From contig JAGPFT010000237.1 of assembly GCA_018056405.1 (NCBI GenBank), positions 1 to 5,322 of the forward strand: a stretch of 5,322 bases of DNA, given 5' to 3'. Under the pieces are notes generated by a model. That model saw only the letters and a program-made list of their open reading frames with translations, made no database searches and was not told the origin of the DNA. This DNA comes from Anaerolineae bacterium (GTDB taxonomy: Bacteria; Chloroflexota; Anaerolineae; Aggregatilineales; Aggregatilineaceae). Shown here in pieces: positions 1 through 5,173 of this stretch. Position 1 is the stretch's first letter. Every line of letters starts with the position of its first letter. Position numbers and translations under genes: made by a program.

Positions 1-111
1 GCTCAGGCGACCATTCACTGGCGCTTTACGACGGGCGACGCTCGTCTTCGTCTCGAACGGCTCTATCCCAAACTCAATACCCCTGAGCCGAAAGCTGTCT
101 CTGAATCCTAA
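1..111 (+). CDS. C-terminal end of an IS630-type transposase (partial)
   Basis: The open frame enters from the left edge and ends at TAA 109-111, giving 36 residues. The stretch WRFTTGDARLRLERLYP (residues 7-23) resembles the conserved tail of IS630/Tc1-mariner-type DDE transposases, where a tryptophan, an FTT triplet, an ARxKL-like segment and an RLYP motif close the protein. In that family the enzyme cuts and pastes the element at TA dinucleotides; the catalytic DDE residues would lie upstream, outside the window. The tail after RLYP is short and variable, as usual. A terminator follows 43 bases after the stop. Family assignment rests on recall of this short motif only, and whether the element is intact cannot be judged. 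Confidence 0.6.
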   Translation, partial: AQATIHWRFTTGDARLRLERLYPKLNTPEPKAVSES

Positions 112-154
112 CTGATCTGACCACTAGGGCGGGTTGACAACGAGATTGGTGTAC

Positions 155-182
155 AAGCCAGGGCACACAGCCCTGGCTTTTT
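155..182 (+). terminator. Intrinsic terminator after the transposase fragment
   Basis: AAGCCAGGG (155-163) pairs perfectly with CCCTGGCTT (171-179) around a 7-base loop, and the stem runs into five T residues (178-182). This is a classical rho-independent terminator for rightward transcription. It may lie inside or just outside the right end of the insertion sequence; I could not identify that end. Confidence 0.75.
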
Positions 183-240
183 GATCCAGGCCGAGAGTCC
201 TGCGCGTTTCGGCTAGTACACGTTGGCGGAAGTCCACCAA

Positions 241-256
241 GAGGCCGTTTGAGAAG
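241..256. repeat. 16-base flank repeat, copy 1
   Basis: GAGGCCGTTTGAGAAG matches the 16-mer at 4888-4903 (GAGACCGTTTGAGAAG) at 15 of 16 positions, in the same orientation. In both places it immediately precedes a palindromic C/G-tract element, so it is probably the outer edge of a dispersed repeat family. Confidence 0.6.
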
Positions 257-274
257 CCTTATGCCTGCCTCTTT

Positions 275-380
275 CCCCCCATCCCCGACCCTTCCCCCTC
301 GTGAGGGGAAGGGAGAAAAGCGGCGGGCCTGCTCCCCTTCCCTCCGCGCAGCGTGGGGGAAGGGGCTGGGGGATGGGGGG
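275..380. repeat. Palindromic three-way-junction repeat element, copy A
   Basis: The outer arms CCCCCCATCCCC (275-286) and GGGGATGGGGGG (369-380) are perfect 12-base complements. Between them lie two independent inverted repeats: CCCTTCCCC (289-297) with GGGGAAGGG (305-313), and CCCCTTCCC (334-342) with GGGAAGGGG (357-365). The whole can fold as a three-way junction or cruciform with a 20-base linker (314-333). The arms also contain four-run G-quadruplex motifs: G5-AA-G4-CT-G5-AT-G6 on the plus strand (355-380), and a comparable one on the minus strand (275-298). No reading frame here looks protein-coding. A related element in opposite internal orientation is at 4909-5012. Confidence 0.75.
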
Positions 381-519
381 CGTTTGTGGGTAACGCATAG
401 CCGTCAACGGAGAGGGGCGGCGAGGCGCGCCAGCGCCAAGCGGGGGTGAGGCTAAGGAGCGCGACCATGTTGCCTGATAGGTTTTGCATGCACCCTGGCT
501 GTCACTCAGTCACTCAGCC
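381..519. other. Gene-free spacer with a diverged inverted copy of downstream repeat sequence
   Basis: No gene is seen. GGGGGTGAGGCTA (442-454) is the exact reverse complement of 5100-5112. The 22 bases at 474-495 match the reverse complement of 5057-5078 at 16 positions by hand alignment, in the same order and with similar spacing. This stretch is therefore probably a decayed inverted copy of the repeat module at 5057-5112. Confidence 0.5.
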
Positions 520-548
520 TTGTCAACGCCCCGCCGCTTAGGTATACT
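520..548 (+). promoter_or_regulatory. Sigma70-type promoter of the tRNA-Cys gene
   Basis: TTGTCA (520-525, five of six bases of TTGACA) and TATACT (543-548, five of six bases of TATAAT) are separated by exactly 17 bases. Transcription would begin near 555, about 15 bases before the mature tRNA 5' end at 570, leaving a short leader for RNase P to remove. Confidence 0.7.
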
Positions 549-569
549 CTCATCGCCTGAGCATCATAG

Positions 570-643
570 GGCGACGTCGCCAAGTGGCAAGGCAAGGGTC
601 TGCAAAACCCTCACCGTGGGTTCGATTCCCACCGTCGCCTCCA
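570..643 (+). tRNA. tRNA-Cys, anticodon GCA
   Basis: A full cloverleaf can be drawn. The acceptor stem is GGCGACG (570-576) with CGTCGCC (633-639). The D arm is closed by GCC (579-581) and GGC (591-593), with GG at 586-587. The anticodon stem AGGGT/ACCCT holds the loop CTGCAAA (600-606) with anticodon GCA at 602-604. The T arm GTGGG/CCCAC encloses TTCGATT (621-627). The discriminator base is T640, as expected for cysteine tRNAs, and the 3' CCA (641-643) is encoded. It reads UGC and UGU codons. It stands alone with its own promoter and terminator, not in a tRNA cluster. Confidence 0.97.
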
Positions 644-648
644 CACAC

Positions 649-674
649 AAACGGGAGCAGTACGCTCCCGTTTT
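649..674 (+). terminator. Intrinsic terminator of tRNA-Cys, possibly bidirectional
   Basis: AAACGGGAGC (649-658) pairs perfectly over 10 bp with GCTCCCGTTT (664-673) around a 5-base loop and continues into T674. Rightward it ends the tRNA transcript 6 bases after the CCA end. Read leftward, the stem is followed by a shorter T run, so it could also end transcripts of the convergent peptidase gene, whose stop is at 710-712. Confidence 0.8.
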
Positions 675-709
675 GCTTTGGCTGACCGCTGATCGCTGAT
701 GGCTGCCTG

Positions 710-2077
710 CTAGGCGCGCGCACCCAACTGCTGGTAGAAATACACCGCCGTCTTCATGCCCCGGCGGAAATTGCCCAGGTCGAAGCGCTCGTTGGGCGCA
801 TGCAGGTTGTCGTCCGGCAGGCCGAAGCCCAGCAACACCGCCGGCGTGCCAAGCGTCTTCTGGAACGTGCCGATGATCGGGATCGAGCCGCCCTCGCGCA
901 CGTAGACCGGCGACGCTGCAAAGCCAAACTCGTAAGCGCGCGCCGCCGCCCGAATGTACGGCGAGTCCGGGTCCACGACGACCCAGTTGCCGGTATGCAG
1001 CAGGCGCACTTCGCTGCGCACGCTGGGCGGGGTCAGCGCGGCGACGTAATCAGCGACCAGCCGATAAATCTTCAGCGGGTCCTGGTACGGAACCAGCCGG
1101 CAGCTCACCTTCGCCAGCGCCGTGTCGGGCAGCACGGTCTTCGACCCCTCGCCCGTCCAGCCGCTGATCAGCCCATTGATCTCCAACGTGGGGCGGATGC
1201 CCAGCCGCTCGTGTAGCTCGTAGCCTGCCTCGCCCCAGGGGACGGTCAGGCCGGTTTCGCGCTCCAGCCGCTCCAGCGTGAAGGGCACCTTCGCCAGGGC
1301 CGCGCGCTGCTCGGCGCTTAGCTCGGCTACGTCGTCGTAGAAACCGGGCACCGTCACGCGCCCGTCACCGTCGTGCAGCGCCGCCAGAATCTCAGCCAAC
1401 GCCTGGGCCGGATTGTGCACGATGCCGCCATAGGCCCCGGAGTGCAGCGCCTGCGACGGGCCGAATACCTCGACTTCCATATAGGCCATGCCGCGCAGGC
1501 CGGTCACAATCGAGGGGCGGTCGGGGGCCAGGATATGCGAATCGGAGACGACGACCACATCAGCGGCGAGCAGATCGGCGTGCTGCTCCACAAAGGCGTA
1601 AGCATTGGTCGAGCCACATTCCTCCTCGCCCTCGACCATGAACTTGACATTAACCGGCATCTGCCCGGTCGCCAGCAGGCTCTGCACGGCCTTCATCTGC
1701 GTGAAGGTCTGGCCCTTGTCGTCCGTCGCGCCCCGCGCGTAGAGCTTGCTGTCGCGCACGGTCGGCTCGAAGGGATCGCTGCGCCACTGCTTGCCAGGGT
1801 CATCCACCGGCTGCACGTCGTAATGGCCGTAGACGAGGACGGTCGGCGCGCCGGGCGCGCCCAGCCATTCGGCGTAGACGATGGGGTGGCCGGGCGTCTC
1901 GAAGACCTCGGCGCGGGTCATGCCCATCAGCATGAAATGGGCGCGCAGCCATTCCGCCGCACGGCGAACGTCGGCCTTGTGCTCGGAGAGCGTGCTGATG
2001 CTAGGGATGCGCAGCCATTCTTTGAGCTGTTCCAGAAAGGCATCCTGCTGGGCCTCAATATACTCGTAGGGGGTCAT
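710..2077 (-). CDS. M20-family metallodipeptidase (CNDP/PepV-like)
   Basis: This is a cytoplasmic two-zinc peptidase that hydrolyses dipeptides or short peptides; exact substrate unknown. Numbering from the chosen start (455 aa), the metal and catalytic residues all align with M20 motifs: YGHYDVQP gives H85 and D87, ARGATDDKG the bridging D119, EGEEECGS the catalytic E152 and zinc ligand E153, VSDSH D179, and LPDDNLHAPNE the last ligand H426. LHSGAYGG supplies H212 in the lid/dimer domain, inserted between the two halves of the catalytic domain. Length is normal for the family. The start is the second of two adjacent ATGs, because AAGGAG (2083-2088) lies 5 bases before it; the ATG at 2078-2080 is only 2 bases away. 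An extension to 2110 would translate an upstream repeat and is unlikely. The gene is convergent with tRNA-Cys. It could also be annotated as a succinyl-diaminopimelate desuccinylase-like hydrolase, but the CNDP-like motifs favour dipeptidase. Confidence 0.93.
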   Translation of the reverse strand: MTPYEYIEAQQDAFLEQLKEWLRIPSISTLSEHKADVRRAAEWLRAHFMLMGMTRAEVFETPGHPIVYAEWLGAPGAPTVLVYGHYDVQPVDDPGKQWRSDPFEPTVRDSKLYARGATDDKGQTFTQMKAVQSLLATGQMPVNVKFMVEGEEECGSTNAYAFVEQHADLLAADVVVVSDSHILAPDRPSIVTGLRGMAYMEVEVFGPSQALHSGAYGGIVHNPAQALAEILAALHDGDGRVTVPGFYDDVAELSAEQRAALAKVPFTLERLERETGLTVPWGEAGYELHERLGIRPTLEINGLISGWTGEGSKTVLPDTALAKVSCRLVPYQDPLKIYRLVADYVAALTPPSVRSEVRLLHTGNWVVVDPDSPYIRAAARAYEFGFAASPVYVREGGSIPIIGTFQKTLGTPAVLLGFGLPDDNLHAPNERFDLGNFRRGMKTAVYFYQQLGARA

Positions 2078-2082
2078 CATGG

Positions 2083-2088
2083 CTCCTT
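2083..2088 (-). promoter_or_regulatory. Ribosome binding site deciding the M20 peptidase start
   Basis: On the minus strand AAGGAG lies 5 bases upstream of the ATG at 2077-2075 and 2 bases upstream of the ATG at 2080-2078. Spacing favours the inner ATG and argues against the farther upstream ATG at 2110, which lies inside the heptad repeats. Confidence 0.7.
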
Positions 2089-2090
2089 GA

Positions 2091-2186
2091 AGTGACGAGT
2101 CATGAGTCATGAGTCGGGAGTCCGAGATCGTGGGACTACTCCCGACTCATGACTCAAAGCTCATGACGCATAGCTCAAAACTCAAT
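2091..2186. repeat. Heptanucleotide repeat block forming an 18-bp inverted repeat
   Basis: Positions 2145-2186 are six consecutive 7-base units close to RCTCAWR (ACTCATG, ACTCAAA, GCTCATG and variants). Positions 2091-2118 are four units of the complementary type, AGTCATG and variants. The two halves face each other, so 2104-2121 and 2138-2155 are perfect 18-base complements around a 16-base loop. Neither strand has a T run after the stem, so this is not an ordinary terminator. It lies between coaX and the M20 gene, in the latter's predicted 5' leader. Confidence 0.85.
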
Positions 2187-2199
2187 CCGTCCGCCGCCG

Positions 2200-2208
2200 A
2201 TTATACCA
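2200..2208 (-). promoter_or_regulatory. Extended -10 promoter for the M20 peptidase gene
   Basis: On the minus strand positions 2208-2200 read TGGTATAAT, a perfect TATAAT preceded by the TGn extension. No good -35 is visible at the usual distance (it would fall inside the coaX C-terminus), but extended -10 promoters can work without one. Transcription would start near 2193, giving a leader of about 115 bases that carries the heptad hairpin. Confidence 0.55.
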
Positions 2209-2216
2209 GCGATTCC

Positions 2217-2984
2217 CTATGGGCGGGGGTTGCGCTCGGCGATCAGGCGCAGCCCGTCCAGCGTCAGCCAGGGGTCAACCGCCTCGAAGCAGCCCGTCAG
2301 CGGGGCGAGGGCGGTCGCGTAGCCGCCGGTGGCGATGGTCTGCGCGCCGCCCAACTCGGCGCGGATACGGGCGACGATCCCCTCCACCATGGCCACATGG
2401 CCGATGACCAGCCCCGCTTGCATGGCGTGAATTGTGTTGCGAGGGATCATCGTCGGCGGGGGAACTAGCTCGATCTGCGGAAGCTGGGCGGTGCGGCGGA
2501 CGAGCGCATCCGCCGTCGTGCCCAGCCCGGCGGCGATCACCGCGCCGACCATCTCGCCCGGCTCCTTGACGATGGTGAAGCTGGTCGCCGTGCCGAAGTC
2601 AATGACGATGCAGTTGGCATGGAAGCGCTCGTAGGCGGCCACAGCGTCGGCGATGCGGTCGCTGCCCACGCTATCGGGGTGATCGGTGTTGATGCGGATG
2701 CCCGTGTTGACCCGCGCGCTGACCACCACCGGCGGGAAGCCGGTGCGCTGGGCGACCATCGCGCACAGCCCGGCGGTCAACGAGGGCACCACGCTGCTGA
2801 GCACGGTCTGCCCGAACTGTTCCAGGGCCAGCCCCGCTTCGTTGAGGAAGGTGCGAAACATCACCGCGTACTCGTCCGGCAGGCGCTCGCGCACGGTCTG
2901 TACGCGCCAGTGGTGCGTCCAGGCTGCGCCATCGTGGACGCCGAATACAATCGTCGTGTTGCCTACATCAATTGCCAGCAGCAT
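2217..2984 (-). CDS. coaX: Type III pantothenate kinase
   Basis: CoaX phosphorylates pantothenate to 4'-phosphopantothenate, the first step of coenzyme A synthesis, in the cytoplasm. It belongs to the ASKHA fold and, unlike CoaA, is not feedback-inhibited by CoA and needs a monovalent cation. From the chosen start the protein has 255 residues, normal for the family. MLLAIDVGNTTIVFGV (1-16) is the first phosphate-binding motif with D6 and N9. GSDR (107-110) carries the catalytic D109. DFGTAT (129-134) is the second nucleotide/cation motif with D129. AGLGTTADAL and RTAQLP (153-169), the NT..AMQAG segment (183-191) and ATGG (218-221) complete the family pattern. The start is ambiguous: in-frame ATGs at 3035, 3020 and 3014 would add up to 17 residues. 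I chose 2984 because the family begins exactly at MLLAIDVGNT, although AGGAG lies 12 bases upstream, farther than ideal. No CoaA or BirA neighbour is present. Confidence 0.95.
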   Translation of the reverse strand: MLLAIDVGNTTIVFGVHDGAAWTHHWRVQTVRERLPDEYAVMFRTFLNEAGLALEQFGQTVLSSVVPSLTAGLCAMVAQRTGFPPVVVSARVNTGIRINTDHPDSVGSDRIADAVAAYERFHANCIVIDFGTATSFTIVKEPGEMVGAVIAAGLGTTADALVRRTAQLPQIELVPPPTMIPRNTIHAMQAGLVIGHVAMVEGIVARIRAELGGAQTIATGGYATALAPLTGCFEAVDPWLTLDGLRLIAERNPRP

Positions 2985-3121
2985 GGGGGTGCTCGTCTCC
3001 TGGGTGGTAGACATGCGCATCTGTTGCCATGACAACTCGCCGTATTGTGGATGAACATAGCCCAGCCGCGCCCAGTGGAGAGAGACTTCCCTCGCAATGA
3101 GCGTGTGATTCAGCGGTTGGC

Positions 3122-3616
3122 CTACTCTTCATCAGTTGATAGCCAAAGCGCAAGGAATTTCCTCATCAACTCAACGAAGCGCCCATGATCTGTATCCAGA
3201 TTCCATTCCTGATCACCCGAAACAATAGTCACCCTGTTTTCGTTGATGACTATTACCAGTTTCACAATAATGGGAGAGCCTTCCCGGATTGGAGGGATGT
3301 CTAGTATGCCCATATGCTCAGAATGGTCACGCATCTTGATTTTGGGATATAGGTCTTTGTACTGCCCCTTCAGATTTGCCACACGAGAGTTCTCTTTCGC
3401 TGTGTTCTCTAGAACACGGTACATTCTCCTTAGCAGAACCAGATAGAAATCTGCGTCGTGGTTAGGAGCGACAGAGTAGCTGGCTTCAGGGTTCTGAGTG
3501 ATGTCCTGACTGGCGCGCAAGACTCTAGCGCGTTGTATCTCCAGTCCCTCGAGTCCCTGGTCAATGTTGCTTGCGATCTCGTATTTCCTAAACGCGAACT
3601 CGTCCTCGTGAGACAA
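3122..3616 (-). CDS. Hypothetical protein, AT-richer orphan with an RxxxxH motif
   Basis: I do not recognise this family with confidence. From a TTG start at 3616-3614, preceded by a G-rich Shine-Dalgarno-like AGGGGG, the product has 164 residues; a GTG at 3652 would add 12 basic residues. The first ~90 residues look alpha-helical and charged, with a segment HDADFYLVLLRRMYRVLE. KMRDHSEHMG follows, containing R96-x4-H101, which fits the Rx4-6H pattern of HEPN-type nucleases or of helical 'RxxxEH' hypothetical proteins. The C-terminal part (SPIIVKLVIVINENRVTIV) suggests a beta hairpin, followed by a final helix ending LWLSTDEE. There is no signal peptide or membrane segment. Hand-counted GC of positions 3301-3360 is 25/60, against 40/60 in a stretch of the next gene (4261-4320), suggesting later acquisition. 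No obvious partner gene is adjacent. Confidence 0.7.
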   Translation of the reverse strand: MSHEDEFAFRKYEIASNIDQGLEGLEIQRARVLRASQDITQNPEASYSVAPNHDADFYLVLLRRMYRVLENTAKENSRVANLKGQYKDLYPKIKMRDHSEHMGILDIPPIREGSPIIVKLVIVINENRVTIVSGDQEWNLDTDHGRFVELMRKFLALWLSTDEE

Positions 3617-3701
3617 TGCTCCCCCTTTCTTGCGCAGGCGACGCAAAGGCACCTACACATGGTTCCGAGACCATATCCGAGAAGTTGGCAATCTGCTGGA
3701 A

Positions 3702-3707
3702 ATTATA
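3702..3707 (-). promoter_or_regulatory. Candidate -10 box for the orphan gene
   Basis: On the minus strand 3707-3702 reads TATAAT exactly. The best -35 candidate, TTCGCA (3732-3727), matches four of six bases but is 19 bases away, so the promoter would be weak or activator-dependent. It lies in the divergent interval between the orphan gene and the P1 peptidase gene, about 85 bases upstream of the chosen TTG start. Confidence 0.4.
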
Positions 3708-3776
3708 GGCGGCCTGGGGCAAAATGTGCGAAATGCGTGCGATAAGACTGGATTATGTGGTCCCTGTGGGAAAAGC

Positions 3777-3782
3777 GAGGGA
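3777..3782 (+). promoter_or_regulatory. Ribosome binding site of the P1 peptidase gene
   Basis: GAGGGA lies 7 bases before the ATG at 3790 and supports that start. I found no convincing promoter for this gene in the divergent interval. Confidence 0.55.
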
Positions 3783-3789
3783 ATAACCC

Positions 3790-4758
3790 ATGAGCAATCA
3801 CACATTGAGCGCGATTGACGGCATCCGCGTAGGGCACGCCCACACGCTGGACGGGCCGACCGGCTGCACAGTCATCCTCTGCCCGCCAGGGACGGTCGGC
3901 GGCGTGGATCAGCGCGGCGGTGCGCCCGGCACGCGCGAGACGGACTTGCTGCGCCCGCTGCACATGGTCGAGCACGTGCACGCGGTGGTCCTGGCCGGGG
4001 GCAGCGCCTATGGCCTGGACGCAGCGAGTGGCGTCATGCGCTGGCTGGAAGAGCAAGGCATCGGCTTCAACATGGGCGTCGGCGTGGTGCCCATCGTCCC
4101 GGCGGCGATCCTCTTCGACCTTGACGTGGGCGACCCGTCCATCCGCCCCGACGCGGCGATGGGCTACGCAGCGTGCCAGGCAGCATCGGCGGAGCCAGTG
4201 GCCGAAGGCTGTGTGGGCGCGGGGGCAGGCGCGCAGGTCGGACGGCTGATGGGGCCGGGCTTCGCTTGCAAGTCGGGCATCGGCAGCGCGGCGACTGAGA
4301 TCGGCGACGGGCTGTACGTGGCGGCGCTGTTTGCGGTCAACGCGCTGGGCGACGTGGTGGACGAAGACGGGACGATCCTGGCCGGGACGCGCCAGCCGCC
4401 GGATGGGGCGCGCTTCGCCGGGGCGCTCAACCTCCTGCCCGCCCTGACGCGCATGACGCCCGGCGGCACGTCCAACACGGTGATCGGGGTGGTGGCGACC
4501 AACGCCGCGCTGAGCAAAGAGGAAGCCAACAAGGTAGCGCAGATGGCCCACGATGGCCTGGCCCGCGCCGTGCGTCCCGCACACACGTTGATGGACGGCG
4601 ACACGATCTTCGCCCTGGCGACGGGCAGCGCCGGGCGCGCCAACGCCAGCGCCATTGGCGCGTTCGCCGCCGAGGTGACGGCCCAGGCGATTCGCCGGGC
4701 GGTGCGCGCAGCGACTCCGCTGGCCGGGCTGCCGGTGGGAGCGTCCGTCGGCGGGTGA
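3790..4758 (+). CDS. P1-family (S58/DmpA-like) self-processing aminopeptidase
   Basis: P1 peptidases are Ntn-like hydrolases made as one chain that cuts itself; the new N-terminal Ser/Thr of the small subunit is the nucleophile. Members release N-terminal amino acids from peptides, amides or esters (L-aminopeptidase/D-esterase, beta-aminopeptidase). The 322-residue product has the usual length and family landmarks in order: GIRVGHAHTLDGPTGCTVI (11-29), the ETDLLRP region (50-56), VLAGGSAYGLDAASGVM (67-83), GAGAGAQVGR (143-152), and GTSNTVIGVVATNA (226-239). By analogy with family cleavage sites I place self-cleavage at N229/T230, giving a large chain 1-229 and a small chain of 93 residues with Thr as nucleophile. 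MDGDTIFALATG (268-279) is the conserved later strand. No signal peptide is seen, so it is probably cytoplasmic. It is transcribed divergently from the orphan gene. Substrate preference cannot be read from the sequence. Confidence 0.93.
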   Translation: MSNHTLSAIDGIRVGHAHTLDGPTGCTVILCPPGTVGGVDQRGGAPGTRETDLLRPLHMVEHVHAVVLAGGSAYGLDAASGVMRWLEEQGIGFNMGVGVVPIVPAAILFDLDVGDPSIRPDAAMGYAACQAASAEPVAEGCVGAGAGAQVGRLMGPGFACKSGIGSAATEIGDGLYVAALFAVNALGDVVDEDGTILAGTRQPPDGARFAGALNLLPALTRMTPGGTSNTVIGVVATNAALSKEEANKVAQMAHDGLARAVRPAHTLMDGDTIFALATGSAGRANASAIGAFAAEVTAQAIRRAVRAATPLAGLPVGASVGG

Positions 4759-4793
4759 GCGGGCCATTGAAGAACAACTGATCGCCGCCGAGA

Positions 4794-4860
4794 GCAGAGC
4801 GCGCAGAGAAAAGAGAGCGGGGAGAGTGTCAGTTCTTCTCCGCGTCCTCTGCGCCTCTGC
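4794..4860. repeat. Imperfect inverted repeat after the P1 peptidase gene
   Basis: GCAGAGCGCGCAGAG (4794-4808) is complementary to CTCTGCGCCTCTGC (4847-4860) with one bulged base; the two arms are separated by about 38 bases of purine-rich then pyrimidine-rich sequence. It begins 35 bases after the P1 stop codon. There is no T run, so it is not a standard intrinsic terminator. The CTCTGCGCCTCTGCG style of repeat recurs in many bacterial intergenic regions. Confidence 0.6.
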
Positions 4861-4887
4861 GCTTCAGGAGTCTCGCCCCCGCCATGA

Positions 4888-4903
4888 GAGACCGTTTGAG
4901 AAG
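4888..4903. repeat. 16-base flank repeat, copy 2
   Basis: GAGACCGTTTGAGAAG matches 241-256 at 15 of 16 bases in the same orientation and likewise sits just before a palindromic C/G-tract element, here only 5 bases from it. Confidence 0.6.
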
Positions 4904-4908
4904 TTGTT

Positions 4909-5012
4909 CCCCCCACCCCAAACCCCTCCCCCACGCTGCACGGAGGGAGGGGAACACTGTCCTGGCGACTCCCCTTCCCTCATTTCGGGGGAAGGGGCCG
5001 AGGGATGGGGGG
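4909..5012. repeat. Palindromic three-way-junction repeat element, copy B
   Basis: The plan is the same as at 275-380. Outer arms C6-A-C4 (4909-4919) and G3-AT-G6 (5002-5012) pair with one bulge. Inner hairpin 1 is CCCCTCCC (4923-4930) with GGGAGGGG (4945-4952). Inner hairpin 2 is CCCCTTCCC (4971-4979) with GGGAAGGGG (4989-4997). The loop of hairpin 1 (CCACGCTGCACGG) is close to the reverse complement of the loop of hairpin 2 in copy A (CCGCGCAGCGTGG). This shows that copy B is inverted relative to copy A. G-quadruplex motifs occur on the plus strand (4987-5012) and the minus strand (4909-4932). Confidence 0.75.
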
Positions 5013-5026
5013 CCTTCGACAACTGC

Positions 5027-5078
5027 CTGACAACTCGTTCGTGGCCCCCCGGCAACGGGTGTGTGCAAAGGTTGTCAG
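5027..5078. repeat. Short inverted repeat CTGACAAC/GTTGTCAG
   Basis: CTGACAAC (5027-5034) and GTTGTCAG (5071-5078) are perfect 8-base complements separated by 36 bases, between the copy B palindrome and the next hairpin. It may mark an element boundary or be chance; the right half also belongs to the module repeated in inverted form at 474-495. Confidence 0.4.
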
Positions 5079-5099
5079 TGATACGTGTGACGCTGGCAA

Positions 5100-5156
5100 T
5101 AGCCTCACCCCCAGCCTCCTCTCCACGACGTGGAGAGGGGGATTTAGGGGGAGAGG
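5100..5156. repeat. Palindromic repeat with CTCTCCACG core
   Basis: CTCTCCACG (5119-5127) and CGTGGAGAG (5129-5137) form a near-continuous palindrome about A5128. Outer C-rich (5102-5118) and G-rich (5138-5156) tracts extend the symmetry imperfectly. The left edge TAGCCTCACCCCC recurs inverted at 442-454, and a similar CCTCACCCCC start reappears at the right window edge (5305-5314), so this is probably a unit of a dispersed family. Confidence 0.65.
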
Positions 5157-5173
5157 CCTGTACAGGCGGCGAT

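Noticed and set aside
134..139. TTGACA as a promoter -35 box
   Set aside because: The sequence 16-18 bases downstream is the GC-rich terminator stem, not a -10 box.
249..489. Small open frames on both strands in the left repeat block
   Set aside because: They translate palindromic C/G tracts into Pro/Gly/Arg-rich peptides overlapping on both strands, with no coding signal.
484..699. 71-residue open frame overlapping the tRNA
   Set aside because: It reads straight through tRNA-Cys and its promoter and terminator.
1373..2095. 240-residue open frame on the plus strand opposite the M20 gene
   Set aside because: The product is compositionally biased and has no motif, whereas the opposite strand has all M20 metal ligands.
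2078..2110. N-terminal extension of the M20 peptidase to the ATG at 2110
   Set aside because: The extra residues come from the heptad repeat, and the Shine-Dalgarno at 2083-2088 lies inside the extension and points to the ATG at 2077.
2104..2155. Intrinsic terminator between coaX and the M20 gene
   Set aside because: The stem is perfect but no T run follows it on either strand.
3703..4767. 354-residue open frame on the minus strand opposite the P1 peptidase gene
   Set aside because: It is an antisense shadow in GC-rich coding DNA: low-complexity Arg/Ala/His-rich product, no family motifs, while the plus strand carries a complete recognised peptidase.
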